The position numbers and the translations under genes are program-made. Under the pieces are notes generated by a model. The model saw only the letters and a program-made list of their open reading frames with translations, had not been told where the DNA came from and searched no databases. From the NCBI GenBank assembly GCA_028280915.1, contig JANQKX010000458.1, positions 1 to 11,365 of the forward strand: a stretch of 11,365 bases of DNA, written 5' to 3'. Every line of letters starts with the position of its first letter. Position 1 is the stretch's first letter. Of this stretch, positions 1 to 7,325 are shown piece by piece. This DNA comes from Kiloniellaceae bacterium (GTDB taxonomy: Bacteria > Pseudomonadota > Alphaproteobacteria > Kiloniellales > Kiloniellaceae).

Positions 1-1
1 G

Positions 2-754
2 CCGGAATGGCTGGAAACCGCCGAAAAAGCTTTCCAATTCGTTAAAGACCAAATGGTCTGTTCAGGGTCGTTAAGACATTCCTGGCGCCACGGCACCGCC
101 AAGCACGCCGCCACCTTGGACGATTACGCCAACCTTTGCGAGGCGGCCCTGGCGCTCTATGAGGTCACGGCGGACCGCGCCTACCTGGATCAATGCCGGG
201 CGTGGCTGACGGTGCTGGACGACCATTTTTGGGATGATAAGGACGGGGGCTACTTCCTAACCCACGAAGACGCGGGCGACCTGATCGTGCGCACCAAAAC
301 CGCCAATGATTCAGCCGTGCCCAGCGGCAACGGCACCATTCTGGGCGTTTTAGCCCGGCTTTATCACCATAGCGGCGAGCGCGGTTATCTGGAGCGGGCC
401 GAGGCCCTCATGGCGACCTTTGCCGGCCAACTGGGCCGCAACATTTTTCCCCTGGCAGCTTTTCTTTCCAATGCGGAACTGGTCATTGCGCCGGTTCAGT
501 TGGTCGTTATCGGCGCCAAGGATCAAACGGACCATAAAGAGATTATGGCGGTTATTCACCAGATCGAGGTGCCAAACCGAATCCTCCAATGCGTGGCACT
601 TGAACAGGCCCTGCCCCCTGGCCATCCCGCTGCCGGCAAATCCCAGGTGGACGGCAAAACCACGGTCTACATCTGCCGTGGTCAAACTTGCAGTCTGCCC
701 ATCACCGATCCGCAAGCGCTACGCGACACTCTCACTCAAACGGTAAGGGCCTAA
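2..754 (+). CDS. YyaL/DUF255-family (thioredoxin-domain, SPATA20-like) protein, 3' part
   Basis: The reading frame is already open at base 2 and ends with TAA at 752-754, so only the last ~250 residues are visible; the real start lies outside the window. An ATG at 53 exists, but the protein reads sensibly upstream of it, so it is probably internal. The visible part resembles the C-terminal alpha/alpha-barrel half of the YyaL family: a segment FWDDKDGGYFLTHEDAG, a downstream run with PSGNGT, and a Cys-containing C-terminal end (VYICRGQTC, then a TDP motif). In that family an N-terminal thioredoxin-like domain precedes an N-acylglucosamine-2-epimerase-like barrel; the thioredoxin part would be upstream. 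The biochemical role of the family is not settled. The stop lies 6 bp before the next gene, suggesting co-transcription with ogt. Family assignment is from recognition of the motifs, not from a search. Confidence 0.8.
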   Translation, partial: PEWLETAEKAFQFVKDQMVCSGSLRHSWRHGTAKHAATLDDYANLCEAALALYEVTADRAYLDQCRAWLTVLDDHFWDDKDGGYFLTHEDAGDLIVRTKTANDSAVPSGNGTILGVLARLYHHSGERGYLERAEALMATFAGQLGRNIFPLAAFLSNAELVIAPVQLVVIGAKDQTDHKEIMAVIHQIEVPNRILQCVALEQALPPGHPAAGKSQVDGKTTVYICRGQTCSLPITDPQALRDTLTQTVRA

Positions 755-760
755 CGCGTC

Positions 761-1225
761 ATGCCGGAATGCACCATCCCCTCGCCGCAAGGCCCCATCT
801 GCATCACCCAATCGGGCGAGGCCATCGTGTGCGTGACCTGGGGCAGCGGTCGGCGGGAGGATTCGCCGCTCTTAGCGGAGGCCGAACGCCAGCTCACGGC
901 CTATTTCGCCGGGGATCTAAAGGACTTCGACCTCCCCCTCGCGCCGTCCGGTTCCCCCTTTCAGAAAAGCGTTTGGGACGCCATGCTGGCCATCCCCTAT
1001 GGCAAGACGCGGACCTACGGCGATCTGGCCCAGGATCTGGGATCGGTCGCCCGGGCCGTGGGCGGCGCCTGCGGCAGCAACCCCATTCCCATCATTATCC
1101 CCTGTCACCGGGTACTGGCCGCCGCCGGCGAGCTGGGCGGCTTTTCCGGCGGCGAGGGCCGCAGCACCAAAACCGAGCTATTGGTCCTGGAAGGCGCCCT
1201 TAAGGAACAATTGTCCTTTTTCTAA
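761..1225 (+). CDS. ogt: methylated-DNA--[protein]-cysteine S-methyltransferase (Ogt/AdaB type)
   Basis: This 154-residue protein is predicted to repair O6-alkylguanine in DNA by moving the alkyl group irreversibly onto its own cysteine. The active-site motif PCHRV is at residues 114-118, with acceptor Cys115. It is preceded by GSNPIPIII (conserved Asn107), which packs against the active site in this family. The DNA-binding helix-turn-helix region is represented by PFQKSVWDAMLAIPYGKT (66-83) and the AxAVGGA segment. LGGFSGG (126-131) follows the active site as usual. The short N-terminal domain and the total length match the Ogt/MGMT single-domain form, with no Ada regulatory domain. It starts 6 bp after the YyaL-like stop and is probably cotranscribed with it. 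No strong ribosome-binding site precedes the ATG, which fits coupling to the upstream gene. Confidence 0.93.
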   Translation: MPECTIPSPQGPICITQSGEAIVCVTWGSGRREDSPLLAEAERQLTAYFAGDLKDFDLPLAPSGSPFQKSVWDAMLAIPYGKTRTYGDLAQDLGSVARAVGGACGSNPIPIIIPCHRVLAAAGELGGFSGGEGRSTKTELLVLEGALKEQLSFF

Positions 1226-1334
1226 CCCCGCGGCCGAACGCTGATGACAAAAAGGCGCCGAGGCGGCTAGGATCGACCGAGCCTCTCTGGCCCTTCCGCC
1301 CCCCATCCATTGACCGACAATCAAGAGGACTGAC

Positions 1335-2030
1335 ATGCCAGACATCACCATTGACGGAGCAGACGGCAGCTTTGCCGCTTATTTGGCCCTCCCCGAAGCC
1401 ACGCCGGCCCCCGCGGTCGTGGTTTCCCAGGAAATTTTCGGCGTGAACAAAGTCATGCGCGACGCCTGTGACTGGCTGGCCGGCGAAGGTTTCATCACCT
1501 GCTGTCCGGATCTTTTTTGGCGCATCGAACCGGGCATCCAAATCACCGATCAAACCGAGGCGGAATGGGCCCGGGCCTTTGAGCTGTTCCAAGCCTTCGA
1601 CGTGGACAAAGGCATTGAAGACCTGAAGGCCACCCTGGCCAGTTGCCGCGACCATGGGTCCGCCACCGGAAAAGCCGGGTCGATCGGCTATTGCCTGGGC
1701 GGCAAGATGGCCTTTTTGATGGCCACCCGCTCGGACTCGGACTGCAATGTCAGCTACTACGGGGTCGGCCTGGACGAACTGGTCGGCGAAAAGGACCAAA
1801 TCAGTAAACCTCTCATGCTGCACGTGGCGGAAAATGATCAGTTTTTCCCCGCCGAGGCCCAAGCCAAGCTAAAGGCCGGCTTGGAAGGCCATGCCCAGGT
1901 GACCTATCACCTTTATAAGGGCCAGGACCATGCCTTCGCCCGCCCCAAGGGCGCTCACTTCAACCAGGCGTCGGCTGAACTGGCCAACGGCCGCACCATT
2001 TCCTTCCTGCGCGAGCACCTGGCATCATGA
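1335..2030 (+). CDS. dienelactone hydrolase family protein
   Basis: The 231-residue protein is an alpha/beta hydrolase of the dienelactone hydrolase type, probably cytoplasmic, as no signal peptide is visible. The catalytic triad can be placed as Cys120 (in GYCLGG, 118-123), Asp168 (in ENDQFFP) and His199 (in GQDHAF). QEIFGVN at 32-38 carries the glutamate that in classical DLH interacts with the catalytic Cys. The use of Cys rather than Ser at the nucleophile elbow is characteristic of the family. Classical members open lactone rings in chloroaromatic degradation, but no other catabolic genes are nearby, so the natural substrate here is unknown. The ATG is preceded by AAGAGGA at 1323-1329, a good Shine-Dalgarno sequence. 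The 109 bp before the gene show no convincing terminator or promoter. Its stop overlaps the next start as ATGA, indicating coupling with the quinone reductase gene. Confidence 0.9.
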   Translation: MPDITIDGADGSFAAYLALPEATPAPAVVVSQEIFGVNKVMRDACDWLAGEGFITCCPDLFWRIEPGIQITDQTEAEWARAFELFQAFDVDKGIEDLKATLASCRDHGSATGKAGSIGYCLGGKMAFLMATRSDSDCNVSYYGVGLDELVGEKDQISKPLMLHVAENDQFFPAEAQAKLKAGLEGHAQVTYHLYKGQDHAFARPKGAHFNQASAELANGRTISFLREHLAS

Positions 2031-3004
2031 GCAAAGCAATCCGTATTCACGCGCAGGGCGGCCCCGGCGTCCTGTCCTATGAAGAGGTGGCCGTGGATGC
2101 TCCGGGGCCTGGCGAGATCCGGGTGCGGCAAACCGCCGTCGGCCTCAACTACATCGATACCTATCATCGATCCGGCCTTTACCCCCTGCCCAACCTTCCC
2201 AGCGGTATCGGTCTGGAAGCCGCCGGCGTGGTGGAGGCCGTGGGTGACGGCGTCGCGAACCTCAAAGTCGGCCAGCGCATAGCCTATGGCGCCGGGCCCC
2301 TGGGTGCCTACGCCGAAGAACGGAACTTGCCCGCGAGCAAGGTAGTGCCCCTGCCCGACAGCATCGGCGACCAGCAGGCCGCCGCCATGATGCTGCAAGG
2401 CATGACCGTGGAGTACCTGATTCGCCGCACCTATCCGGTTTCCGCCGGCGAGACGGTCTTGTTCCATGCCGCCGCCGGCGGTGTGGGACTGATTGCCTGC
2501 CAATGGCTGAACCACCTGGGCGTCACGGTGATCGGGACCGTGGGTTCAGAGGAAAAGGCGGAGCTGGCTGCGGCGCACGGCTGCCACCACACCATCAACT
2601 ACCGCACGGAAAACGTGCCTGAAAAAGTCGCGGCCCTGACCGACGGTGTGGGCGTGCCCGTGGTTTATGACGGTGTGGGCCGGGACACCTTCCATGCCTC
2701 CCTGGACTGCCTCCAGCGGCGTGGCCTCATGGTCAGTTTCGGCAATGCCTCCGGTCCGCCCCCGGACATCAATCCGGCCATCTTGACGCAAAAGGGCTCC
2801 CTCTTCCTCACCCGCCCCACCTTGATGGACTACGTGGCCACGGAACAGGAAATGCGGAACTGCGCCGCTGCCCTGTTCGAGGTGGTCGGCAGCGGCGCGG
2901 TGCAAATCCGGGTCAACCAGACCTATGCCCTGGCCGAGGCACAGCAAGCCCACGAGGATTTGGAAGGCCGCAAGACCACCGGCTCCACGGTGCTGATCCC
3001 CTAA
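2027..3004 (+). CDS. qor: zinc-independent NADPH:quinone oxidoreductase (MDR superfamily)
   Basis: The 325-residue protein belongs to the quinone oxidoreductase branch of the medium-chain dehydrogenase/reductase superfamily. It has a GroES-like N-terminal half with VGLNYIDTYHRSGLYP (38-53) and GLEAAGVVEAVG (62-73), and a Rossmann half with the nucleotide-binding motif AAAGGVG at 148-154. The zinc-ligand cysteines of alcohol dehydrogenases are not present, as expected for Qor. The length is very close to E. coli QorA (327). It probably reduces quinones by one electron using NADPH; the physiological substrate cannot be read from sequence. The ATG overlaps the stop of the DLH-family gene (ATGA, 2027-2030), so the two are probably translated together, perhaps handling reactive carbonyl or quinone compounds (inference). 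A strong terminator hairpin follows 20 bp after the stop. Confidence 0.92.
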   Translation: MSKAIRIHAQGGPGVLSYEEVAVDAPGPGEIRVRQTAVGLNYIDTYHRSGLYPLPNLPSGIGLEAAGVVEAVGDGVANLKVGQRIAYGAGPLGAYAEERNLPASKVVPLPDSIGDQQAAAMMLQGMTVEYLIRRTYPVSAGETVLFHAAAGGVGLIACQWLNHLGVTVIGTVGSEEKAELAAAHGCHHTINYRTENVPEKVAALTDGVGVPVVYDGVGRDTFHASLDCLQRRGLMVSFGNASGPPPDINPAILTQKGSLFLTRPTLMDYVATEQEMRNCAAALFEVVGSGAVQIRVNQTYALAEAQQAHEDLEGRKTTGSTVLIP

Positions 3005-3023
3005 GATTCGAGCCAAAGGAACA

Positions 3024-3059
3024 AAAAAGCCCCGGCGCCAATCGCGGCCGGGGCTTTTT
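3024..3059. terminator. bidirectional Rho-independent terminator between qor and rho
   Basis: Perfect inverted repeat: AAAAAGCCCCGGC at 3024-3036 and its complement GCCGGGGCTTTTT at 3047-3059, with a 10-base loop. The GC-rich 8-bp core is flanked by an A-run on the left and a T-run on the right. Read on either strand it therefore gives a hairpin followed by a U-tract. It lies 20 bp after the qor stop (plus strand) and 20 bp after the rho stop (minus strand), so it can serve both convergent genes. Confidence 0.93.
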
Positions 3060-3078
3060 GCCGTGAGAAACTTGGTTT

Positions 3079-4335
3079 CTACTGATTCATGGCATCGAAG
3101 AAATCCGCGTTGTTCTTCGAATGCTTGAGCTTGTCGGTGAGGAATTCCATGGAATCCGTCACGCCCATTGGCATGAGGATCCGGCGCAGGACCCACATCT
3201 TGGAGAGTGTACCCTTGTCCACCAAGAGCTCTTCCTTGCGGGTACCGGACTTGCCGATGTCGATGGCCGGGAAGGTGCGCTTGTCCGCCAGTTTGCGGTC
3301 GAGCACGATTTCCGAGTTACCGGTGCCCTTGAATTCTTCGAAGATCACCTCGTCCATGCGGCTGCCCGTGTCGATCAGCGCCGTGGCGATGATGGTGAGC
3401 GAGCCGCCCTCCTCGATGTTCCGGGCCGCGCCGAAAAATCGCTTGGGGCGTTGCAGGGCGTTGGCATCCACACCACCGGTCAGCACCTTGCCCGAAGACG
3501 GCACCACGGTGTTGTAGGCCCGGGCCAGGCGGGTGATGGAGTCCAGGAGGATCACCACGTCTTTTTTGTGCTCCACCAGGCGCTTGGCTTTCTCGATCAC
3601 CATCTCGGCGATCTGCACGTGCCGGCTGGCCGGCTCGTCGAAGGTGGAAGACACCACCTCGCCTTTAACAGAGCGGTCCATGTCCGTCACTTCCTCAGGC
3701 CGCTCGTCGATCAGAAGGACGATCAGGATCACCTCGGGGTGATTGTGGGCGATGGACTTGGCGATGTTCTGCAGGATCATGGTCTTGCCCGTACGGGGCG
3801 GCGCCACGATCAAGGCCCGCTGGCCCTTGCCGATGGGTGCGGTCAAATCGATCACCCGCGGCGTCAGATCCTTGATCTGGGGATCATCCACTTCCAGGGT
3901 GACTTTTTCTTCCGGATAAAGCGGCGTCAGATTGTCGAAGTTGATGCGGTGCCGGGAGTTTTCCGGCGGATCGAAGTTGATCTGGCTGACCTTCAAGAGT
4001 GCGAAATAGCGCTCCCCGTCCTTGGGCGAGCGAATCTGACCTTCCACCGTATCGCCCGTGCGCAGGCCGAAGCGGCGTACTTGGCTAGGGCTTACATAGA
4101 TGTCGTCCGGGCCGGCCAGGTAGTTGGATTCCGGAGATCGCAAAAAGCCGAAACCGTCTTGCAGGATCTCCAAGACGCCCGAGCCATAAATCGGCTGATC
4201 GTTTTCGGCCAGATGTTTGAGGATGGCAAACATCATATCCTGCTTGCGCAGGGTGCTGGCGTTTTCGATCTCCAATTCCTCGGCATAGGCCAAAAGATCG
4301 GCGGGGGTTTTAGCTTTCAATTCCTGAAGGTTCAT
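3079..4335 (-). CDS. rho: transcription termination factor Rho
   Basis: Rho is the hexameric RNA-dependent ATPase/helicase that ends transcription at Rho-dependent sites. I chose the ATG at 4333-4335, giving 418 residues that begin MNLQELKAKTPADLLAYAEE, the usual Rho N-terminus. The frame is open to a TTG at 4351-4353, but that adds only six unconserved residues. With this start the numbering matches E. coli Rho: P-loop APPRTGKT at 178-185, catalytic Glu211 within DERPEEV, Walker B Asp265 in VILLDSITRLARAYN. The RNA-binding OSB domain contains GFGFLRSPESNYLAGPDDIY (~61-80). The secondary-site loop is at LTGGVDANALQRPKRFFGAA (285-304), and the C-terminal core TFPAIDIGKSGTRKEELL is intact. No insertion domain is present in the N-terminal region. 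The stop is followed by the bidirectional hairpin. The gene is preceded by a 373-bp leader, so it may be transcribed separately from hemJ. Confidence 0.98.
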   Translation of the reverse strand: MNLQELKAKTPADLLAYAEELEIENASTLRKQDMMFAILKHLAENDQPIYGSGVLEILQDGFGFLRSPESNYLAGPDDIYVSPSQVRRFGLRTGDTVEGQIRSPKDGERYFALLKVSQINFDPPENSRHRINFDNLTPLYPEEKVTLEVDDPQIKDLTPRVIDLTAPIGKGQRALIVAPPRTGKTMILQNIAKSIAHNHPEVILIVLLIDERPEEVTDMDRSVKGEVVSSTFDEPASRHVQIAEMVIEKAKRLVEHKKDVVILLDSITRLARAYNTVVPSSGKVLTGGVDANALQRPKRFFGAARNIEEGGSLTIIATALIDTGSRMDEVIFEEFKGTGNSEIVLDRKLADKRTFPAIDIGKSGTRKEELLVDKGTLSKMWVLRRILMPMGVTDSMEFLTDKLKHSKNNADFFDAMNQ

Positions 4336-4528
4336 GGGCGTGATGCCTAACAAGTGAGGGACATGCGGGGGCAGGACGGGACCGGCTCGCCGATAATATG
4401 GCGATGATGATCTTATGAGCGCCTAAGGCTTAGCGGCCCGAATCAAAGCTCATCCAAGTGGTCTCGGAAAAGGGTCATTGGAAATAGGAGGGCGTTTCCT
4501 CAGCCTACACGGGGCCGGTTACTAGGAT

Positions 4529-4568
4529 CTTAAACCATCGAAGAGTGGCTTAAACCATCGAAAGGTGG
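4529..4568. repeat. two-copy 20-bp tandem repeat in the rho leader region
   Basis: Two adjacent 20-bp units, 4529-4548 and 4549-4568, share CTTAAACCATCGAA exactly and end in GAGTGG and AGGTGG respectively (18 of 20 identical). It lies about 200 bp before the rho start. The period is close to two helical turns, so both copies would face the same side of the DNA, which would suit a protein-binding site. It could equally be a chance or slippage duplication. Function unknown. Confidence 0.75.
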
Positions 4569-4607
4569 AGTTCGCCGCCTCGATCGATGCGACATAAGAT
4601 AAGCGGT

Positions 4608-4636
4608 TCGATAAAGCAAGGATTGAACAGAGTCAA
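4608..4636 (-). promoter_or_regulatory. candidate sigma70-like promoter for rho
   Basis: On the minus strand TTGACT (plus-strand AGTCAA, 4631-4636) is a 5/6 match to a -35 element. It is followed after 17 bases by TATCGA (plus-strand TCGATA, 4608-4613), only a 3/6 match to a -10 element. Spacing and position between hemJ and rho are right, but the -10 is poor, so this is only a suggestion. Confidence 0.25.
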
Positions 4637-4708
4637 GGGCCTGTTGGCACCATCTGAGTTTTAGATGAAGACGAGCCGTGTCCCTGCTCACCCCTTATAT
4701 ATAGGCCG

Positions 4709-5152
4709 CTAGAAGGGCCGAACAATGGCAAAAATGACAATGCCGATCATCAGCACCGTGGGCACTTCGTTCATCATCCGATAAAACCGCGGGCTATGGC
4801 GGTTTTGATCCACCGCGAACTGTCGGCGCCAGCGGGCATAGGCGGCATGGGTCACTTGCATGCCGACCAAAAACGTCAGCTTGGCGTGAAACCAAGGCTC
4901 CGACCAAGCATCCACGTTAAACGCCAGGGCCAAGCCGGCCGCCCAGGTGACGATCATGGCCGGATTGGTGATATAGCGCAGCAAACGCCGCTCCATCACC
5001 TTGAAGGTCTCGGACTGTATCGAATGGGGCTCGGATTCACTGTGATAAACATAAAGGCGCGGCAGATATAGCATGCCCGCCATCCAGGCGATCACCGCAA
5101 TGATATGAAGGGCTTTGACCCACAGATAGGCCTCGCCAAGAAATCCCACCAT
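4709..5152 (-). CDS. hemJ: protoporphyrinogen IX oxidase HemJ (UPF0093 membrane protein)
   Basis: HemJ is the membrane-bound protoporphyrinogen oxidase used by most alphaproteobacteria in place of HemG or HemY; it makes protoporphyrin IX, the substrate of ferrochelatase. The 147-residue protein has four predicted membrane segments, about 8-30, 62-80, 87-105 and 128-146. Family hallmarks are visible: LHIIAVIAWMAGMLYLPRLY (15-34) with the conserved His16, the ERRLLRYITNPAM segment (54-66), HAKLTFLVGMQVTH (89-102) with conserved Lys91, and the near-C-terminal RMMNEVPT (125-132). Length agrees with the short bacterial form. The ATG at 5150-5152 has AGGGGAAG immediately upstream on the minus strand, a good ribosome-binding site. 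It lies 49 bp downstream of hemH and follows hemE-hemH, so the three late heme genes form one likely transcription unit. Confidence 0.95.
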   Translation of the reverse strand: MVGFLGEAYLWVKALHIIAVIAWMAGMLYLPRLYVYHSESEPHSIQSETFKVMERRLLRYITNPAMIVTWAAGLALAFNVDAWSEPWFHAKLTFLVGMQVTHAAYARWRRQFAVDQNRHSPRFYRMMNEVPTVLMIGIVIFAIVRPF

Positions 5153-5201
5153 CTTCCCCTATTTCCTCAACCCTATTGAAAACAGAAAAGATTCCAGAGC
5201 C

Positions 5202-6266
5202 TTAAGCCGATAAAGGGCATCCGGCCCATTGTCCCGGACAAATCCGTCTACCTTCCTGGCAGCCGACCCCCATGTCCCTGGTCAAGGCGCCCAAGACCGC
5301 ATCCGCCAAGGCTTCGATAAAGGCCGGATGGGCATCCACCGTGGGCACCCTCAGGTATAAGGGCACACCGGCCTTTTCCGCCAGTTCCCCATACTCGATA
5401 TCCAGCTCCACCAGGGTTTCGGAATGCTCCGATACAAAGGCGATGGGGCATACCACCAGGGACCGGCCCTCCTGACCGGCACGCTCGATCTCCTCTTCGG
5501 TGGCCGGACCGATCCATTCCAAGGGGCCAACCCGGCTTTGGTAACAGACCACGTAGTCTAAGTCGGGGCCCAAATCGGGCAACGCCAGCGCGTTCACCAC
5601 CGCCTCGGCGGTCTGCTCTACCTGCCACTGATAGGGATCGCCCCGGTCTATCACTTTTTTTGGCAGGCCATGGGCGGAGAACAACAGGCGGGCCGGCCCG
5701 TTTTCCCGGGCCTGGGCAAGGAGCGGCATGATCTTGTCGGCAACCGCGGCCACAAACCCCGTAGCTCGGGGATAACAACAGACCGTTCGCACCGCTGCTT
5801 TTAACCCCGCTGCTTTCGCCGCGCGATTCCAATCCCGCAAGGACGACGCGCTGGTCGTGGTGGAGAACTGGGGATAAAGGGGCAGCAACACAATCTCATC
5901 GGGATCATAGGCCTTGACCTCCTGGGCCGTCTCGGCGGCGAAGGGGTGCCAATAGCGCATGGTGATAAAAACCTTGCAGGATATTCCTTCGGTGCCGTCC
6001 AGGCGCTTTTCCAAGGCCTGGGCCTGAGCGACCGTATTCGGCAGCAACGGCGATCCCCCACCCAGGTGTTCATAAATCTCCTGGGCAATGGGCGCCCGTC
6101 GCTTGGAAATTAGTTTTGCCAGCAGCCAGCGCAGGGGCCACGGCAGGCCGATAATGGCTTTATCGTTGAAAAGATTGAATAAAAAAGGCTCGACCGACGC
6201 CTTTTGATCCGGCCCGCCCAGATTGAACAGGATCACCGCCAGTTTGCGCGTGGCTGTCTGCACCAT
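5202..6266 (-). CDS. hemH: ferrochelatase
   Basis: Ferrochelatase inserts ferrous iron into protoporphyrin IX, the last step of protoheme synthesis. The 354-residue protein starts with the typical KLAVILFNLGGPD (8-20). It carries the catalytic histidine in LLFSAHGLPKKVIDRGDPY (His199), the second active-site block VCPIAFVSEHSETLVELD (272-289, with Glu280/His281/Glu283) and YPQFSTTTSAS (131-141). The C-terminus has three spaced cysteines, Cys336-x6-Cys343-x6-Cys350, in addition to Cys163/164 in the body. This resembles ferrochelatases that bind a [2Fe-2S] cluster, known from Caulobacter and mycobacteria; cluster binding here is inference. The start is 9 bp after the hemE stop, with GAGGG upstream on the minus strand as ribosome-binding site. 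hemH is therefore translated from the hemE transcript, with hemJ next. Confidence 0.97.
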   Translation of the reverse strand: MVQTATRKLAVILFNLGGPDQKASVEPFLFNLFNDKAIIGLPWPLRWLLAKLISKRRAPIAQEIYEHLGGGSPLLPNTVAQAQALEKRLDGTEGISCKVFITMRYWHPFAAETAQEVKAYDPDEIVLLPLYPQFSTTTSASSLRDWNRAAKAAGLKAAVRTVCCYPRATGFVAAVADKIMPLLAQARENGPARLLFSAHGLPKKVIDRGDPYQWQVEQTAEAVVNALALPDLGPDLDYVVCYQSRVGPLEWIGPATEEEIERAGQEGRSLVVCPIAFVSEHSETLVELDIEYGELAEKAGVPLYLRVPTVDAHPAFIEALADAVLGALTRDMGVGCQEGRRICPGQWAGCPLSA

Positions 6267-6275
6267 GAGTCGCCC

Positions 6276-7325
6276 TCACCCTGCCTTGGAGACTTGCCCA
6301 CGTACCCGCGCCACCAGTTCGGCCACGTGCTCGGGCGGGGTTTGGGGTACGATGCCGTGGCCAAGATTGAAGATGAAAGGGGTGCCGGCGAAGATTTCCA
6401 AGATCTTGTCGACCGCCGCCGCCAGGGCATCCCCACCGCTGACCAACAACAAAGGATCCAAGTTGCCCTGAAGGGTAATTTTGCCCGCCAGATTGTCCTT
6501 GACCCATCCCAGCGGCAGGGAACTGTCCAAGCTAAGGCCATCGAATTCTTCGATCGCCGCGAAGGCGATGTAGTTGGGACCCACGCCCTTGGGAAAAACG
6601 ATGACCGGGACATGAGGATGCTTAGCCTTCACCGCCCGCACGATGGCCAAAATCGGCTGAAGAGACCATTTGATCACCTGATCCGCCGGCCAGGCGCCGG
6701 CCCAGGAATCAAAGATCTGAAGGACTTCGGCGCCAGCCTCGATCTGCCGACAGAGATATTCGGCCGTCATTTCCACCAACAAATCAATCAGTTGGGAAAA
6801 ACCAGACGGGTCTTTATAGGCCCAGAGCTTGGCCGTGGCGAAGTCCCGGGACGAACCGCCTTCGATCATGTAGCTGGCCACCGTCCAGGGCGCGCCGGAA
6901 AAGCCGATGAGAGCGGTTTCTGCCGGCAGGGCTTGGGATAGGCCGCGGACCGTCTCGTAAACCGGGGCCAGACGGTCATGAAAACCAGAGCGGTCCAACT
7001 GGGCAACGGCCGCGGCGTTTTCCAGGGCGGTCAGCTTTGGTCCCTGCCCTTCCACGAACCAGAGTTTCTGGCCCAAGGCATGGGGCACGACGAGGATATC
7101 GGAAAACAAAATCGACGCGTCGAAGCCATAGCGGCGAATGGGCTGCAAGGTGACCTCGACAGCCAGTTCCGGATTGTAGCAGAGATCCAAAAAACTGCCG
7201 GCTTGCTTTCGGGTTTGGCGATATTCCGGCAAATAGCGGCCCGCTTGGCGCATCAGCCAGATGGGCGGAGGCTGCAGGCTTTCGCCGGAAAGCACCCGAA
7301 TGAGAGTTTTATCTTTGCTCAGCAA
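6276..7325 (-). CDS. hemE: uroporphyrinogen decarboxylase
   Basis: HemE removes four carboxyl groups from uroporphyrinogen III to give coproporphyrinogen III. Conserved blocks: PPPIWLMRQAGRYLPEYR near the N-terminus (the RQAGR substrate-binding arginines), ILFSDILVVPHALG with the catalytic aspartate, GFSGAPWTVASYMIEGG, QIFDSWAG and the glycine-rich VIVFPKG region. The start is uncertain because there is no ATG before the conserved core. I place it at TTG 7323-7325, giving 349 residues (E. coli 354) with an N-terminus reading LLSKDKTLIRVLSGE. The frame stays open to another TTG at 7422-7424, which would add 33 unconserved residues; an in-frame TAG lies two codons before that. Neither TTG has a strong ribosome-binding site. 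hemE is first in the hemE-hemH-hemJ run and its upstream side is the putative origin, so its promoter must lie within or beside it. Confidence 0.95.
   Translation of the reverse strand: MLSKDKTLIRVLSGESLQPPPIWLMRQAGRYLPEYRQTRKQAGSFLDLCYNPELAVEVTLQPIRRYGFDASILFSDILVVPHALGQKLWFVEGQGPKLTALENAAAVAQLDRSGFHDRLAPVYETVRGLSQALPAETALIGFSGAPWTVASYMIEGGSSRDFATAKLWAYKDPSGFSQLIDLLVEMTAEYLCRQIEAGAEVLQIFDSWAGAWPADQVIKWSLQPILAIVRAVKAKHPHVPVIVFPKGVGPNYIAFAAIEEFDGLSLDSSLPLGWVKDNLAGKITLQGNLDPLLLVSGGDALAAAVDKILEIFAGTPFIFNLGHGIVPQTPPEHVAELVARVRGQVSKAG

Larger units (their letters stand above)
4336..4708 (-). promoter_or_regulatory. rho leader / hemJ-rho intergenic region
   Basis: This is a 373-base stretch with no convincing gene on either strand. 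It lies upstream of rho and downstream of hemJ, so it should hold the rho promoter and 5' leader. Rho is autoregulated through its leader in E. coli; whether this applies here is not shown by the sequence. Visible content: a 20-bp tandem repeat (4529-4568), a weak sigma70-like element on the minus strand (4608-4636) and a short inverted repeat GGAAA/TTTCC (4480-4499). I found no tRNA-like fold, no recognisable riboswitch and no clear intrinsic terminator after hemJ. Confidence 0.5.

Noticed and set aside
1200..1862. Minus-strand open frame opposite the DLH-family gene
   Set aside because: Covers the catalytic core of a clear plus-strand gene and shows no recognisable protein features.
3121..4350. 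Long plus-strand open frame (409 codons) opposite rho
   Set aside because: It is antisense to a certain rho gene across its whole length, is His/Gly/Asp-rich in the manner of GC-rich antisense frames, and matches no family I recognise.
4529..4560. TTAAACCAT copies in the rho leader as CtrA half-sites
   Set aside because: They differ from the TTAACCAT half-site by an extra A, and the two TTAA elements are 16 bases apart rather than seven.
4691..4704. TTATATATA as a hemJ terminator or promoter element
   Set aside because: No GC-rich hairpin precedes it on the minus strand and no partner -35 is evident; it is a short AT run only.
4354..4708. Possible tRNA, small RNA or riboswitch in the rho leader
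   Set aside because: No cloverleaf, CCA end or known aptamer pattern could be traced by eye; a covariance-model search would be needed to say more.
6204..6941. Plus-strand open frame opposite hemH/hemE
   Set aside because: Antisense shadow of well-recognised heme genes, with no family-like motifs.
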